Below, in pieces: positions 51,508-59,315 of a stretch of DNA of 64,000 nt. Source of the stretch: Pedobacter yonginensis (GTDB lineage Bacteria; Bacteroidota; Bacteroidia; Sphingobacteriales; Sphingobacteriaceae); assembly GCF_003173595.1 (NCBI RefSeq), contig NZ_QGNZ01000001.1, forward strand, positions 930,001 to 994,000, read 5' to 3'. A program made the translations under genes and the position numbers. Numbering within the stretch: position 1 is the stretch's first letter; the number at the start of each line of letters is the position of its first letter. Under the pieces are notes generated by a model. That model made no database searches. It worked only from the letters and a program-made list of their open reading frames with translations, and was not told where the DNA came from.

Positions 51508-51873
51508 ATGCAAAATCAAGAAATAAACCATTTTTTAGAAGGAAAAACGGAATATGCTTTAAGCTTATTCCGTTTTTTTGTTGATACCTTAAATGGAATC
51601 GGCACAATAAAGCTAGTGCCGCTTAAAACTATGATTGCAATAGCGGGAAGGCACCAATTCGCTTACATTACGCAGGTTGGAAAGAATTTTATTCACCTCG
51701 TAATTCCTTTTCCGCAACCCTTTGATGATAATTTTTGTTTCACTAAAATTGTTCAAGTAGCGGGCACGCCACAGTACAATCACCACTTAAGAATATATTT
51801 CGAAGAAGATTTGAATGATGAAGTCAAAGATTTTTTACGTCTCGCCTACAATAAAGTAGATGCTGCTGAATGA
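51508..51873 (+). CDS. DUF5655-like protein, 121 aa
   Basis: A small soluble protein that fits DUF5655: the N-terminal HFLEGKTEYALSLFRFFVDT, IKLVPLKTMIAIAGRHQFAY, then a beta-rich middle and a C-terminal helix DEVKDFLRLAYNKVDA. The family occurs alone or as the C-terminal part of other bacterial proteins and has no established reaction. It follows pgl by 35 bases on the same strand and may be co-transcribed with it. No signal peptide is present. Confidence 0.6.
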   Translation: MQNQEINHFLEGKTEYALSLFRFFVDTLNGIGTIKLVPLKTMIAIAGRHQFAYITQVGKNFIHLVIPFPQPFDDNFCFTKIVQVAGTPQYNHHLRIYFEEDLNDEVKDFLRLAYNKVDAAE

Positions 51874-51973
51874 GGTCTCAATAATATTAAGATGTGGATA
51901 ATTAAGCTTGTCGAGAAATGCTTTTCAAGTAAAAATTACAGATTTATAATCTCCAAAGTCAAAGGTTTCTCCG

Positions 51974-52042
51974 CTATGGTCTAAAGGACGATCGTTTAAT
52001 ACGGTCTGAATGACGACCCTTGAATACGGTCGAAAAAACGAA
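51974..52042. repeat. Degenerate 25-bp tandem repeat
   Basis: Three units at exact 25-base spacing share a T-A-(T/C)-G-G-T-C core, at 51978, 52003 and 52028. The first reads CTATGGTCTAAAGGACGATC, the second TACGGTCTGAATGACGACCC, the third TACGGTCGAAAAAACG. They resemble the TTCGAAATGACG end of the dispersed element near 1 kb. No gene is here. Confidence 0.55.
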
Positions 52043-52069
52043 AACCCAACCTATTTTTTAATCTAAGAC

Positions 52070-52951
52070 CTAATCTAATTTTTCTTCAATTAAAAGTTTG
52101 ATAATCCCATCGGCCATACCGACTTTAGGCACAAAAATTTGCTTAATTCCTGTCCATTTCATTAAAGTGAGGTAAATTTCACAAGCCGGAACAATTACGT
52201 CAGCTCGATCTGGATTTAAACCCAAAGTATGGATTCGCTCTTTTAAAGAATAACTGGTCAGCTTGTTATACATTGCATTTAGCTTTTGTAAAGATAATGG
52301 TGCATGCTCTTTCTCATCAGACATCCTAAAGAGCTTATTGATGTTTCCACCTGTTCCAATTCCAGCTAAATTCTTATAATTTTTGGTGTTATCTTTCACC
52401 CATACCTTCATTTCTTCCCAAGTTTCTTCTTTATCCTGATTGTCGAGAATGCGGATCGTTCCAATGTTGAAAGACCTCGATGCTTCGGGTACACCTTTCA
52501 CAAAAACTGAAAGCTCCGTGCTACCACCACCCACATCAATGTATAGGTAAGTTTTATTTTCATCCAGCTCTTCCTCAATGTGGTTGGCGTAAATGATATT
52601 GGCTTCACGTTGACCTTCAATAATTTCGAGGTCTAAATCCGTTTCTGCTTTAATTAGTTTAACAATTTCGGCACCATTACTAGCTTCACGCATGGCAGAA
52701 GTAGCACAGGCTAGATATTCGGTAACATGGTAAACATCCATTAAGTTTTTAAATGCAGCCATTGTTTTCACCAAATCACCTGCCTTTCTAGATGAAATGT
52801 GCTGATCTAGGAAAGCATCGTCGCCCAAGCGGAGTGGAACACGAATCAGCGTATTTTTTTTGTACTTATATTTTCCATCTTGTTTACTAATGTCTGCTAT
52901 AAGCAATCTAACCGCATTCGATCCGATATCTATGGCTGCGTATCTTAACAT
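52070..52951 (-). CDS. ppx: Exopolyphosphatase/GppA family phosphatase
   Basis: A 293-aa sugar-kinase/actin-fold phosphatase, short as in many Bacteroidota members. The phosphate-binding motifs are AAIDIGSNAVRLLIADISKQ at the N-terminus and LYIDVGGGSTELSVFVKG near residue 137; EIIEGQREANIIYANHIEEE lies between. Ppx hydrolyses terminal phosphate from polyphosphate and GppA-like proteins act on pppGpp. Its start lies one base after the ppk1 stop codon, so it is coupled to the kinase that makes its substrate, which favours an exopolyphosphatase role. Confidence 0.88.
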   Translation of the reverse strand: MLRYAAIDIGSNAVRLLIADISKQDGKYKYKKNTLIRVPLRLGDDAFLDQHISSRKAGDLVKTMAAFKNLMDVYHVTEYLACATSAMREASNGAEIVKLIKAETDLDLEIIEGQREANIIYANHIEEELDENKTYLYIDVGGGSTELSVFVKGVPEASRSFNIGTIRILDNQDKEETWEEMKVWVKDNTKNYKNLAGIGTGGNINKLFRMSDEKEHAPLSLQKLNAMYNKLTSYSLKERIHTLGLNPDRADVIVPACEIYLTLMKWTGIKQIFVPKVGMADGIIKLLIEEKLD

Positions 52952-52952
52952 T

Positions 52953-55010
52953 CTATTGGTGCTTGGTTTTTAAATAATTATAAATATCAATCTGCGCGCG
53001 TATCTTTTTACTCAATCTGTTTTTGTGGTATTTGTTGTTGTTCAGCGCGTTAATCTGCCGTGATTTTGTGTTGTCTTGTAACTGAAGGTCGATGATGTCC
53101 TGCAACTCTTGCTTCACGTCAGGATCAAGAACCGGAAAACCAACTTCTACCCGATGTTCAAAGTTTCTGCTCATTAAATCGGCTGACGATAAGTACATGT
53201 CGTTTTTTCCATTATTGCTGAAGATATAAACACGGGCATGTTCTAAGAATTTATCAATGATACTAATAGCCGTAATGTTTTCGCTAAAGCCCTTTACACC
53301 AGGCACTAGGCAGCAAATTCCTCTAATAATTAATTGGATTTTAACCCCTGCATTGCTTGCTTCGTATAGTTTGGCAATTAGTCCTTCATCAGCTAAACTA
53401 TTCACTTTCAGTAAGATATAAGCTAATTTTCCAGCCTTAGCATTTCGAATTTCGCGGTTAATAAAATTAACCAATTTAGATCTGCTCTCTAAGGGTGAAA
53501 CGATTAGATGTTTAAATCCTTTGGTTACAGTTCTTTTGCTCAAGGCATCAAAGAGCTTTACCAAATCGTTTGTAATTTCTTTTTTCGCCGTGAAAATGCT
53601 GTGGTCGCAATATAAACCAGCTGTTTTTTCATTAAAGTTACCGGTAGCTAAATTGGCATAGTAAACCGGCTTATCCTTTTCCATTCTTTTAACCAAACAT
53701 ATTTTAGAGTGCACTTTATAGTCAGTTAAACCATAATTTACCTTAACCCCCTCCTCCATTAGACGGGTAGTCCAGAAGATGTTGGCCTGTTCATCAAAGC
53801 GGGCCTTCAATTCGAGCAAAACAGAAACATTTTTTCCGTTTTTGGCAGCATTAATTAAGGCATTAATTACTTTGGAATTTTCTGCAAGGCGGTACAGTGT
53901 GATTTGAATATCCGTCACTTTTGGATCGATGGCCGCTTCTCTCAGAAACAAAATGATATAATCGTAAGATTGATATGGCAAATTGATGAGGTAATCTCGT
54001 TGCGCAACTTTTGCAAAAACGCTCTCCGTTCTATGCAAACCATGAACCTTCAGCGGAACGTTTGGCGTATATTCCAATTCCTTTTTTCCTACGTTTGGAA
54101 AGGCAATAAAATCGCCAAATTTGTGGTAACGGTTACCTGGAATTAAACTTTCGGCCTCTAGTTTTAGCTTGTTTACCAAAACGGTAAGCATGTTTAGGGG
54201 CATAGCAGAATCGTAGAGCAAACGCATGGGTTTCCCCTTTTTACGCTTTTCTAAACTATTCTTTAAATCTTCTATAAACTTATCATTTATGTTTTTATCA
54301 ATATCAAGTTCTGCATCTCTTGTTAATTGAATTGAATAAGCTTCTAAATTATCGTAGGTAAACACATAAAATATATCGTCCAAGCAATAGCGAATGATAT
54401 CCTCTGCCAAAATGATGAACTTTAAATCGTTGGTTTCAGGTAATACCAAAAAGCGAGGGAGGCTCGGTGGCATCTCAATCAAAGCATATTTTTCCTTTAC
54501 CTTATTGTCTGTTCTGGATAATTTTACGAAGAAATACAAAAATCGATCTTTCAGTTCGGGAAAGGGTTTATCCATATCCAACATAATCGGAACCAAGTTG
54601 GACAAAATTTTATCGCGAAAGTGATTTTTAACAAAGGCGCCCCTACTTACGTTCAGCTGGGTATCATTTAAAATAAAGATTCTGTTTTGCGCCAGCTCAT
54701 TAATCAGCGTGGCTTGAAAAAGCTGATCGAATTTACGTTCTTGCTTTACAACAATATTTTTAATTTCATTCAGTATTTTTTTTGGATTAAACCCAAGCAA
54801 TGCTTTAGCTTTTTCGTTTAGATTGGTAAGCCGCGTCATTGTGGCCACCCGAACCCGATAAAATTCTTCTAAGTTTGATGAAAATATAGATAGAAACTTA
54901 ATACGCTCAATTAGTGGTACGGTTTCATCTGCGGCTTCCTGCAACACACGTTCATTAAAATACAACCAACTGATCTCGCGATTAAAAAATGGTAACTTCT
55001 TCTTGCTCAT
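52953..55010 (-). CDS. ppk1: Polyphosphate kinase 1
   Basis: PPK1 reversibly builds polyphosphate from ATP. The 685-aa length is normal. The N-terminal segment FFNREISWLYFNERVLQEAA, the phosphorylated His434 in VHSKICLVKRM, ATGNFNEKTAGLYCDHSIFT, the GICCLVPGVKGFSENI block and a C-terminal HARVYIFSNNGKNDMYLSSA with ADLMSRNFEHRVEVGFP are all present. It is followed by ppx with one base between. A terminator upstream on the same strand separates it from the H1-like gene, so it has its own promoter. Confidence 0.96.
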   Translation of the reverse strand: MSKKKLPFFNREISWLYFNERVLQEAADETVPLIERIKFLSIFSSNLEEFYRVRVATMTRLTNLNEKAKALLGFNPKKILNEIKNIVVKQERKFDQLFQATLINELAQNRIFILNDTQLNVSRGAFVKNHFRDKILSNLVPIMLDMDKPFPELKDRFLYFFVKLSRTDNKVKEKYALIEMPPSLPRFLVLPETNDLKFIILAEDIIRYCLDDIFYVFTYDNLEAYSIQLTRDAELDIDKNINDKFIEDLKNSLEKRKKGKPMRLLYDSAMPLNMLTVLVNKLKLEAESLIPGNRYHKFGDFIAFPNVGKKELEYTPNVPLKVHGLHRTESVFAKVAQRDYLINLPYQSYDYIILFLREAAIDPKVTDIQITLYRLAENSKVINALINAAKNGKNVSVLLELKARFDEQANIFWTTRLMEEGVKVNYGLTDYKVHSKICLVKRMEKDKPVYYANLATGNFNEKTAGLYCDHSIFTAKKEITNDLVKLFDALSKRTVTKGFKHLIVSPLESRSKLVNFINREIRNAKAGKLAYILLKVNSLADEGLIAKLYEASNAGVKIQLIIRGICCLVPGVKGFSENITAISIIDKFLEHARVYIFSNNGKNDMYLSSADLMSRNFEHRVEVGFPVLDPDVKQELQDIIDLQLQDNTKSRQINALNNNKYHKNRLSKKIRAQIDIYNYLKTKHQ

Positions 55011-55024
55011 CTAAAAAAATAAAA

Positions 55025-55044
55025 ATCCCTGCCTAAACAGGGAT
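55025..55044 (-). terminator. Rho-independent terminator
   Basis: The stem ATCCCTG/CAGGGAT (7 bp) has a 6-base loop and leads into an AT-rich, T-dominated tract on the minus strand. It is about 65 bases beyond the H1-like gene and directly before ppk1. Confidence 0.65.
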
Positions 55045-55109
55045 GTCTCAAAACTGCAAATTAATTTGTTAAATCGATGTTAATTCATTAGCGTATTAAC
55101 GTTAACAAA

Positions 55110-55712
55110 TTATTTTTTCTTGTTTGGCGTAACGGCTTTTTTAACGGCTGTTGTAGCTTTTGTCGCGGTATCTTTGGTTACAGATGTGGCTTTAACTGTT
55201 GCTTTTTTGCTGGTTGCAGCAGCCTTTTCGACAGCAACTTTCGCATTCGCCACTGGCTTTGCAACTGCCTTTTTAACCGCGGTTGCAGCTTTAGCAACTG
55301 GTTTAGAAATTGCTGTTTCCGCTTTCTCCTCTGTTGCGATAGCGCCTACTTTTATGCTTTGTACCACAGGTTTCGACTTGGAAACAGCCTTTTTCACAAC
55401 TTTTTGAGCAGATTTTTCTGCCTTATCTATAATCTTTGCTACGGTTGGTTTTACCTCTTTTTTAGCTGACTTATTGGATTTAACCAAATCATCAATTTTA
55501 TGGCCAACATCGGCTTTAATTACCGTGAATTTTTTAGTTAGTTTTTTAGCTACTCTTTTACTTGCTTTCCCCACTTCATTGCTAATGTCAGATACATCGT
55601 GCCCTAAGCTTTTGATAACATCTAGGAACTTATCGGTAATCGATTGTTCTAACTGCTTTTTAACATCTTTCTTAGTAAGCTTTTTTAAAGACTTTGATTT
55701 AGTGGTTTTCAT
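55110..55712 (-). CDS. Lys/Ala-rich histone H1-like protein
   Basis: A 200-aa highly basic protein. Residues 1-75 (KKLTKKDVKKQLEQSITDKF and LGHDVSDISNEVGKASKRVA) may form a helical domain. From about residue 90 the sequence is dominated by Lys, Ala, Val and Thr in repeats such as AVKKAVAKPVANAKVAVEKA and TATKATTAVKKAVTPNKKK, like the C-terminal tail of histone H1 and AlgP-like proteins. Non-specific DNA binding or compaction is expected. The long antisense frame over this repeat is a composition artefact. It is bounded by a terminator downstream. Confidence 0.8.
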   Translation of the reverse strand: MKTTKSKSLKKLTKKDVKKQLEQSITDKFLDVIKSLGHDVSDISNEVGKASKRVAKKLTKKFTVIKADVGHKIDDLVKSNKSAKKEVKPTVAKIIDKAEKSAQKVVKKAVSKSKPVVQSIKVGAIATEEKAETAISKPVAKAATAVKKAVAKPVANAKVAVEKAAATSKKATVKATSVTKDTATKATTAVKKAVTPNKKK

Positions 55713-55787
55713 ATTATTTTTCGTTTTTTTGTGGGGTCGATTAATTTATCTTAAATCTACTTATTTTTTTACTTTAAAGCTAAAAAC

Positions 55788-56279
55788 ATGCCTTCTTTTG
55801 ATATTGTAAGTAAAGTGGACGCGCAAACACTTGATAATGCGATTAATAATGCCAAAAAGGAAATTTTAAATCGTTTCGATTTCAACGGTTCTAAAAGCAC
55901 GGTCGATTTGGATAAAAAAACCAACGTTGTAACCATTGTTACCGAAGATGACATGCGGTTGAAAGCCATTACGGATTCAATAATTTCACGGATGATGAAA
56001 CAAAACTTGGACCCAAAAAGTTTGGATTTTGGTAAAGAAACCATCGCCTCGGGAAATATGATTCGTAAAGAGATTACAATTAAGGAAGGCTTAGATAAAG
56101 AAGCAGCGAAAAAGGTTGTTGCCAAAATTAAGGCAAGTGGCCTAAAGGTACAGCCGGCTATCATGGATGATCAAATACGAGTTACCGCCAAAAAAATTGA
56201 TGATTTACAAGCCGTGATGAATGTTTGCAGAGCCGAAGATTTTGGTCAGCCTTTACAGTACATTAACATGCGTAATTAA
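55788..56279 (+). CDS. yajQ: YajQ family nucleotide-binding protein
   Basis: A 163-aa protein that matches the YajQ/DUF520 family of double ferredoxin-like folds: MPSFDIVSKVDAQTLDNAIN at the N-terminus, then AKKEILNRFDFNGSKSTVDL, KAITDSIISRMMKQNLDPKS and the C-terminal FGQPLQYINMRN. Homologues bind cyclic di-GMP or other nucleotides and one acts with a LysR regulator in Xanthomonas. No c-di-GMP gene is in the window, so the ligand in this organism is open. The next gene lies 65 bases downstream in the same direction. Confidence 0.93.
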   Translation: MPSFDIVSKVDAQTLDNAINNAKKEILNRFDFNGSKSTVDLDKKTNVVTIVTEDDMRLKAITDSIISRMMKQNLDPKSLDFGKETIASGNMIRKEITIKEGLDKEAAKKVVAKIKASGLKVQPAIMDDQIRVTAKKIDDLQAVMNVCRAEDFGQPLQYINMRN

Positions 56280-56344
56280 TTGTAAATTAACTTCTTATAC
56301 CAAAAATATCATCATCTCGTTAACAATAATAAATACAGTGTTGG

Positions 56345-56791
56345 ATGGAGATTATAGAAAACGGCTTTGTTTTTTCAGATCAAAAAGAGTTGTTAAAAAT
56401 AGAGGCAATACATCGTTACCTTAGCACTGAATCTTATTGGGCTAAAAATATTCCCTTAGAAACAGTAAAGCGTTCCATAGAGAATGCTTTGTGCTTTGGC
56501 ATTTATAAAGGTGGGGAACAAGTTGGATTTGCCCGTTGGATTACCGACAAGGCCACGTTTGCATGGCTTTGTGATGTGTATATTGAAGAAGAATATAGAG
56601 GATTGGGCTTATCCAAAAAACTGATGGCTTTAATGATTTTCCATCCAGATTTGCAAGGGCTTCGCCGCTACCAATTGGCCACTTTAGATGCACATGGCTT
56701 ATACGAACAATTTGGTTTTTCTGCCATCCAGAACCCAGAAAGACAGATGGGCATCGTTGTTCCAAACGTGTATGAAAAACCTGTACCTTAA
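56345..56791 (+). CDS. GNAT family N-acetyltransferase
   Basis: A 148-aa acetyl-CoA-dependent transferase. The acetyl-CoA-binding motif EEYRGLGLSKKLMALMIF near residues 82-99 fits the GNAT consensus (Q/R-x-x-G-x-G/A). The other strand is FARWITDKATFAWLCDVYIE, and the C-terminal HGLYEQFGFSAIQNPERQMG is typical. The acceptor substrate is not readable; the sequence resembles small stand-alone GNAT enzymes. It follows yajQ at 65 bases and may be co-transcribed, but no link is known. Confidence 0.88.
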   Translation: MEIIENGFVFSDQKELLKIEAIHRYLSTESYWAKNIPLETVKRSIENALCFGIYKGGEQVGFARWITDKATFAWLCDVYIEEEYRGLGLSKKLMALMIFHPDLQGLRRYQLATLDAHGLYEQFGFSAIQNPERQMGIVVPNVYEKPVP

Positions 56792-56850
56792 TTTATAAAA
56801 AAACCTTTTCCACCCAATTCTGTTTTGTAATTACATCAAAATTTTAAAGC

Positions 56851-57447
56851 ATGAAAAAGGTATTTTATATAGGGTTCGCACTGAGTTGTGGATTAACATT
56901 TCAAGCCTGCCAAAGCGCAGATAAAAGATCATCCACCACCAAAGACAGTGTTGCGGGCGACACCAATATGGTAAACGGAAACCACATAACTGGCGCTGAA
57001 AGTACACAAAGCGGTTTAGATGAAGAGGGTTCTACCTTCTTAAAAAAAGCGGCAGTAGGTGGCATTATGGAAGTTGAAGCTGCTAAAATTGCGCTAAAAA
57101 ATGCTCAAAGTGCCGAAGTTAAAAACTTTGCCAGCCAAATGCTTACCGACCACACCAAAGCCAACACAGAATTAAAAGCATTGGCGAAAGATAAAAAAGT
57201 GATTACGGCTGATGGGCTGCCTGCTGAAGATCAGATGCACTTGGATGAGATGAAAAAAATGACAGGCTCAGACTTTGACAAACACTACATTGCGATGATG
57301 GTGACTGACCACGATAAGACTGTGGACTTGTTTAAACAAGGTGTTGCCAATAGAGACCAAGCGATTAAAACCTGGGCAACGAATACATTAAAAGTTATAG
57401 AAGGGCATACTGAAATGGCTAAAAAGATTGCTTTAAGTTTAAAATAG
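56851..57447 (+). CDS. DUF4142 lipoprotein
   Basis: A 198-aa lipoprotein with lipobox Cys20 in CGLTFQAC. The mature N-terminus is Ser/Thr/Asp-rich. From about residue 65 it forms a four-helix ferritin-like domain of DUF4142: AVGGIMEVEAAKIALKNAQS, EVKNFASQMLTDHTKANTEL, FDKHYIAMMVTDHDKTVDLF and the final helix. The HxxxN and TDH patterns are family features but the reaction is unknown; a putative envelope stress role is suggested for relatives. A good terminator follows. Confidence 0.88.
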   Translation: MKKVFYIGFALSCGLTFQACQSADKRSSTTKDSVAGDTNMVNGNHITGAESTQSGLDEEGSTFLKKAAVGGIMEVEAAKIALKNAQSAEVKNFASQMLTDHTKANTELKALAKDKKVITADGLPAEDQMHLDEMKKMTGSDFDKHYIAMMVTDHDKTVDLFKQGVANRDQAIKTWATNTLKVIEGHTEMAKKIALSLK

Positions 57448-57467
57448 TTGCCATACAAAACCAATTG

Positions 57468-57494
57468 AATCCTGAGTATTTTATACTCGGGATT
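57468..57494 (+). terminator. Rho-independent terminator
   Basis: A 12-bp stem (one G-T wobble), AATCCTGAGTAT against ATACTCGGGATT, has a 3-base loop and is followed by a run of T. It lies about 20 bases after the DUF4142 stop codon. Confidence 0.85.
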
Positions 57495-57610
57495 TTTTTA
57501 TTAACAAAACTTCACCTCAACTTTTATCCCTCAGAAATCATTTTTGATAGATTTTATCAATTTCAAAAAAATTAAAATTATCTTTCAACGTTAAATACAA
57601 AAATCCCAAT

Positions 57611-59209
57611 ATGAATAAGCGTAAAATTTTTAAAATGCTGTTGAGTATTACAACAGTAAGTGCATTACCTTTTATGGCTTCTGCGCAAAAACCAAATTGG
57701 CAAAATCTCGATCTAAAATCCGATACAACCTTCGGAATTAGCACCGAGCGAGCATATAAAGAACTTTTGAAAGGAAAAAAATCAACCAAAGTAATTGTTG
57801 CTGTAAATGATGGCGGTGTAGATGCCCAGCACGAAGATTTAAAGCGTGTAATGTGGGTTAACGCTAAAGAAATTGCTGACAACGGTAAAGATGACGACAA
57901 AAACGGCTACATCGATGACATACATGGTTGGAACTTCTTGGGTGGTGCTAAAGAATCCATCAACAACGAAACCTTAGAACTAACCCGTTTGGTACGCAGA
58001 GATCAGGTTAGATTTGCAAATACCACGGATGCAAATGTTTCTGAAAAGGATAAAAAAGATTTTGAAGCCTTCAAAAAACAAAGAACTGATTTAGAGCAAC
58101 AACTTGGAGAAGCCAAAGCAAATTTATCAGGCATCACTGGTTTTAAAAATGCTTTAGATGCAGTAGTAAAGAAAATCGGAAAAGATGTACCTACTGCTGC
58201 TGATTTTGAGAATTTTAAACCACAAACAGATGTGGAAGGCAGGATTAAAGATGCAGTTGGTGGCGCTTTAAAGGATATGACCTTTACTGAGTTTTATAAC
58301 GACCAAATCCTGGAGGGTATAAAATATTACGGGCAACAAGCCAATTATAACTTAAACGTAGATTTCGATCCCCGCGGAATTGTTGGCGATGATCCAAACA
58401 ACAGCAAAGAAAGATTTTATGGAAACAATGATGTAGCTGGGCCAGATGCTTTACATGGTTCTCATGTATCTGGAATTATCGGAGCAGACAGAACCAATAA
58501 ATTGGGCATCATGGGCGTTGCAGATAATGTAGCCATTATGGGCGTTCGTTGTACACCAAATGGTGATGAGCGAGATAAAGACGTTGCAAACGCCATCCGT
58601 TATGCCGTAGATAATGGCGCAAAAGTAATTAACATGAGTTTCGGAAAGGCTTACAGCTGGGATAAAGCTACTGTAGATGAAGCCGTAAAATACGCAGTTT
58701 CTAAAGATGTACTTTTGGTACATGCGGCCGGTAATGATAATAAGGACTTAGAAATTGAGAACAACTTCCCTACCAGTAAGTATTTAGACGGTACAGTTGC
58801 CAGTTCATGGATTACAGTAGGCGCGTCTGGTTGGAAAGATGATGAAACTTTAAAAGCCAGTTTCTCTAACTTTGGTAAAACACAAGTAGATGTTTTTGCA
58901 CCTGGCGTAAACATCAATTCTACCGTACCGGGTTCAAAATACAAGGAAGAAAATGGTACAAGTATGGCATCGCCAGTAGTGGCCGGTTTAGCGGCCTTAA
59001 TTCGCTCTTACTATCCAAAATTAACGGCTGTGGAAGTGAAAGACATCATCATGAAATCAGTTGTAAAAGTAAATCATAACGTATCCTACAAAAAAGGCGA
59101 AGGTCCAGATGCTCAAAGCGTTTCTGTCCCTTTTTCTGATTTATGCGTGAGTGGTGGAATTGTTAATGCTTACAACGCATTAAAATTAGCAGCTACTTAC
59201 AAAAAATAA
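57611..59209 (+). CDS. Secreted S8 family subtilisin-like protease
   Basis: A 532-aa exported serine protease with signal peptide ending near FMASAQ. The triad is Asp67 in VAVNDGGVDAQHEDL (context DGG rather than the usual DSG/DTG), His near residue 282 in HGSHVSGIIGAD, and Ser near 451 in NGTSMASPVVAGLAALIR. The oxyanion Asn is in VHAAGNDNKD. A long insertion of roughly 200 residues, with charged helices such as EKDKKDFEAFKKQRTDLEQQ, separates Asp and His, as in other Bacteroidota proteases. It could degrade proteins or act in the envelope. No gliding-type secretion C-terminus is evident. Confidence 0.92.
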   Translation: MNKRKIFKMLLSITTVSALPFMASAQKPNWQNLDLKSDTTFGISTERAYKELLKGKKSTKVIVAVNDGGVDAQHEDLKRVMWVNAKEIADNGKDDDKNGYIDDIHGWNFLGGAKESINNETLELTRLVRRDQVRFANTTDANVSEKDKKDFEAFKKQRTDLEQQLGEAKANLSGITGFKNALDAVVKKIGKDVPTAADFENFKPQTDVEGRIKDAVGGALKDMTFTEFYNDQILEGIKYYGQQANYNLNVDFDPRGIVGDDPNNSKERFYGNNDVAGPDALHGSHVSGIIGADRTNKLGIMGVADNVAIMGVRCTPNGDERDKDVANAIRYAVDNGAKVINMSFGKAYSWDKATVDEAVKYAVSKDVLLVHAAGNDNKDLEIENNFPTSKYLDGTVASSWITVGASGWKDDETLKASFSNFGKTQVDVFAPGVNINSTVPGSKYKEENGTSMASPVVAGLAALIRSYYPKLTAVEVKDIIMKSVVKVNHNVSYKKGEGPDAQSVSVPFSDLCVSGGIVNAYNALKLAATYKK

Positions 59210-59226
59210 AAAATTTAACATCAAAA

Positions 59227-59256
59227 AAAATGCGAACCTGATTGGGTTCGCATTTT
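59227..59256. terminator. Bidirectional terminator
   Basis: The 12-bp stem AAAATGCGAACC/GGTTCGCATTTT has a 6-base loop, with A-rich sequence on the left and T-rich on the right. It lies between the convergent protease and molybdopterin-subunit genes and can serve both. Confidence 0.85.
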
Positions 59257-59315
59257 TTTTAATTAATGAAAATTTTAAGCTACAGTGAATTCGGTTTAAT
59301 CATCACAAACGCAAC

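Noticed and set aside
55120..55407. Antisense frame of 95 codons over the H1-like gene
   Set aside because: It is a hydrophobic mirror of a Lys/Ala-rich repeat, produced by composition.
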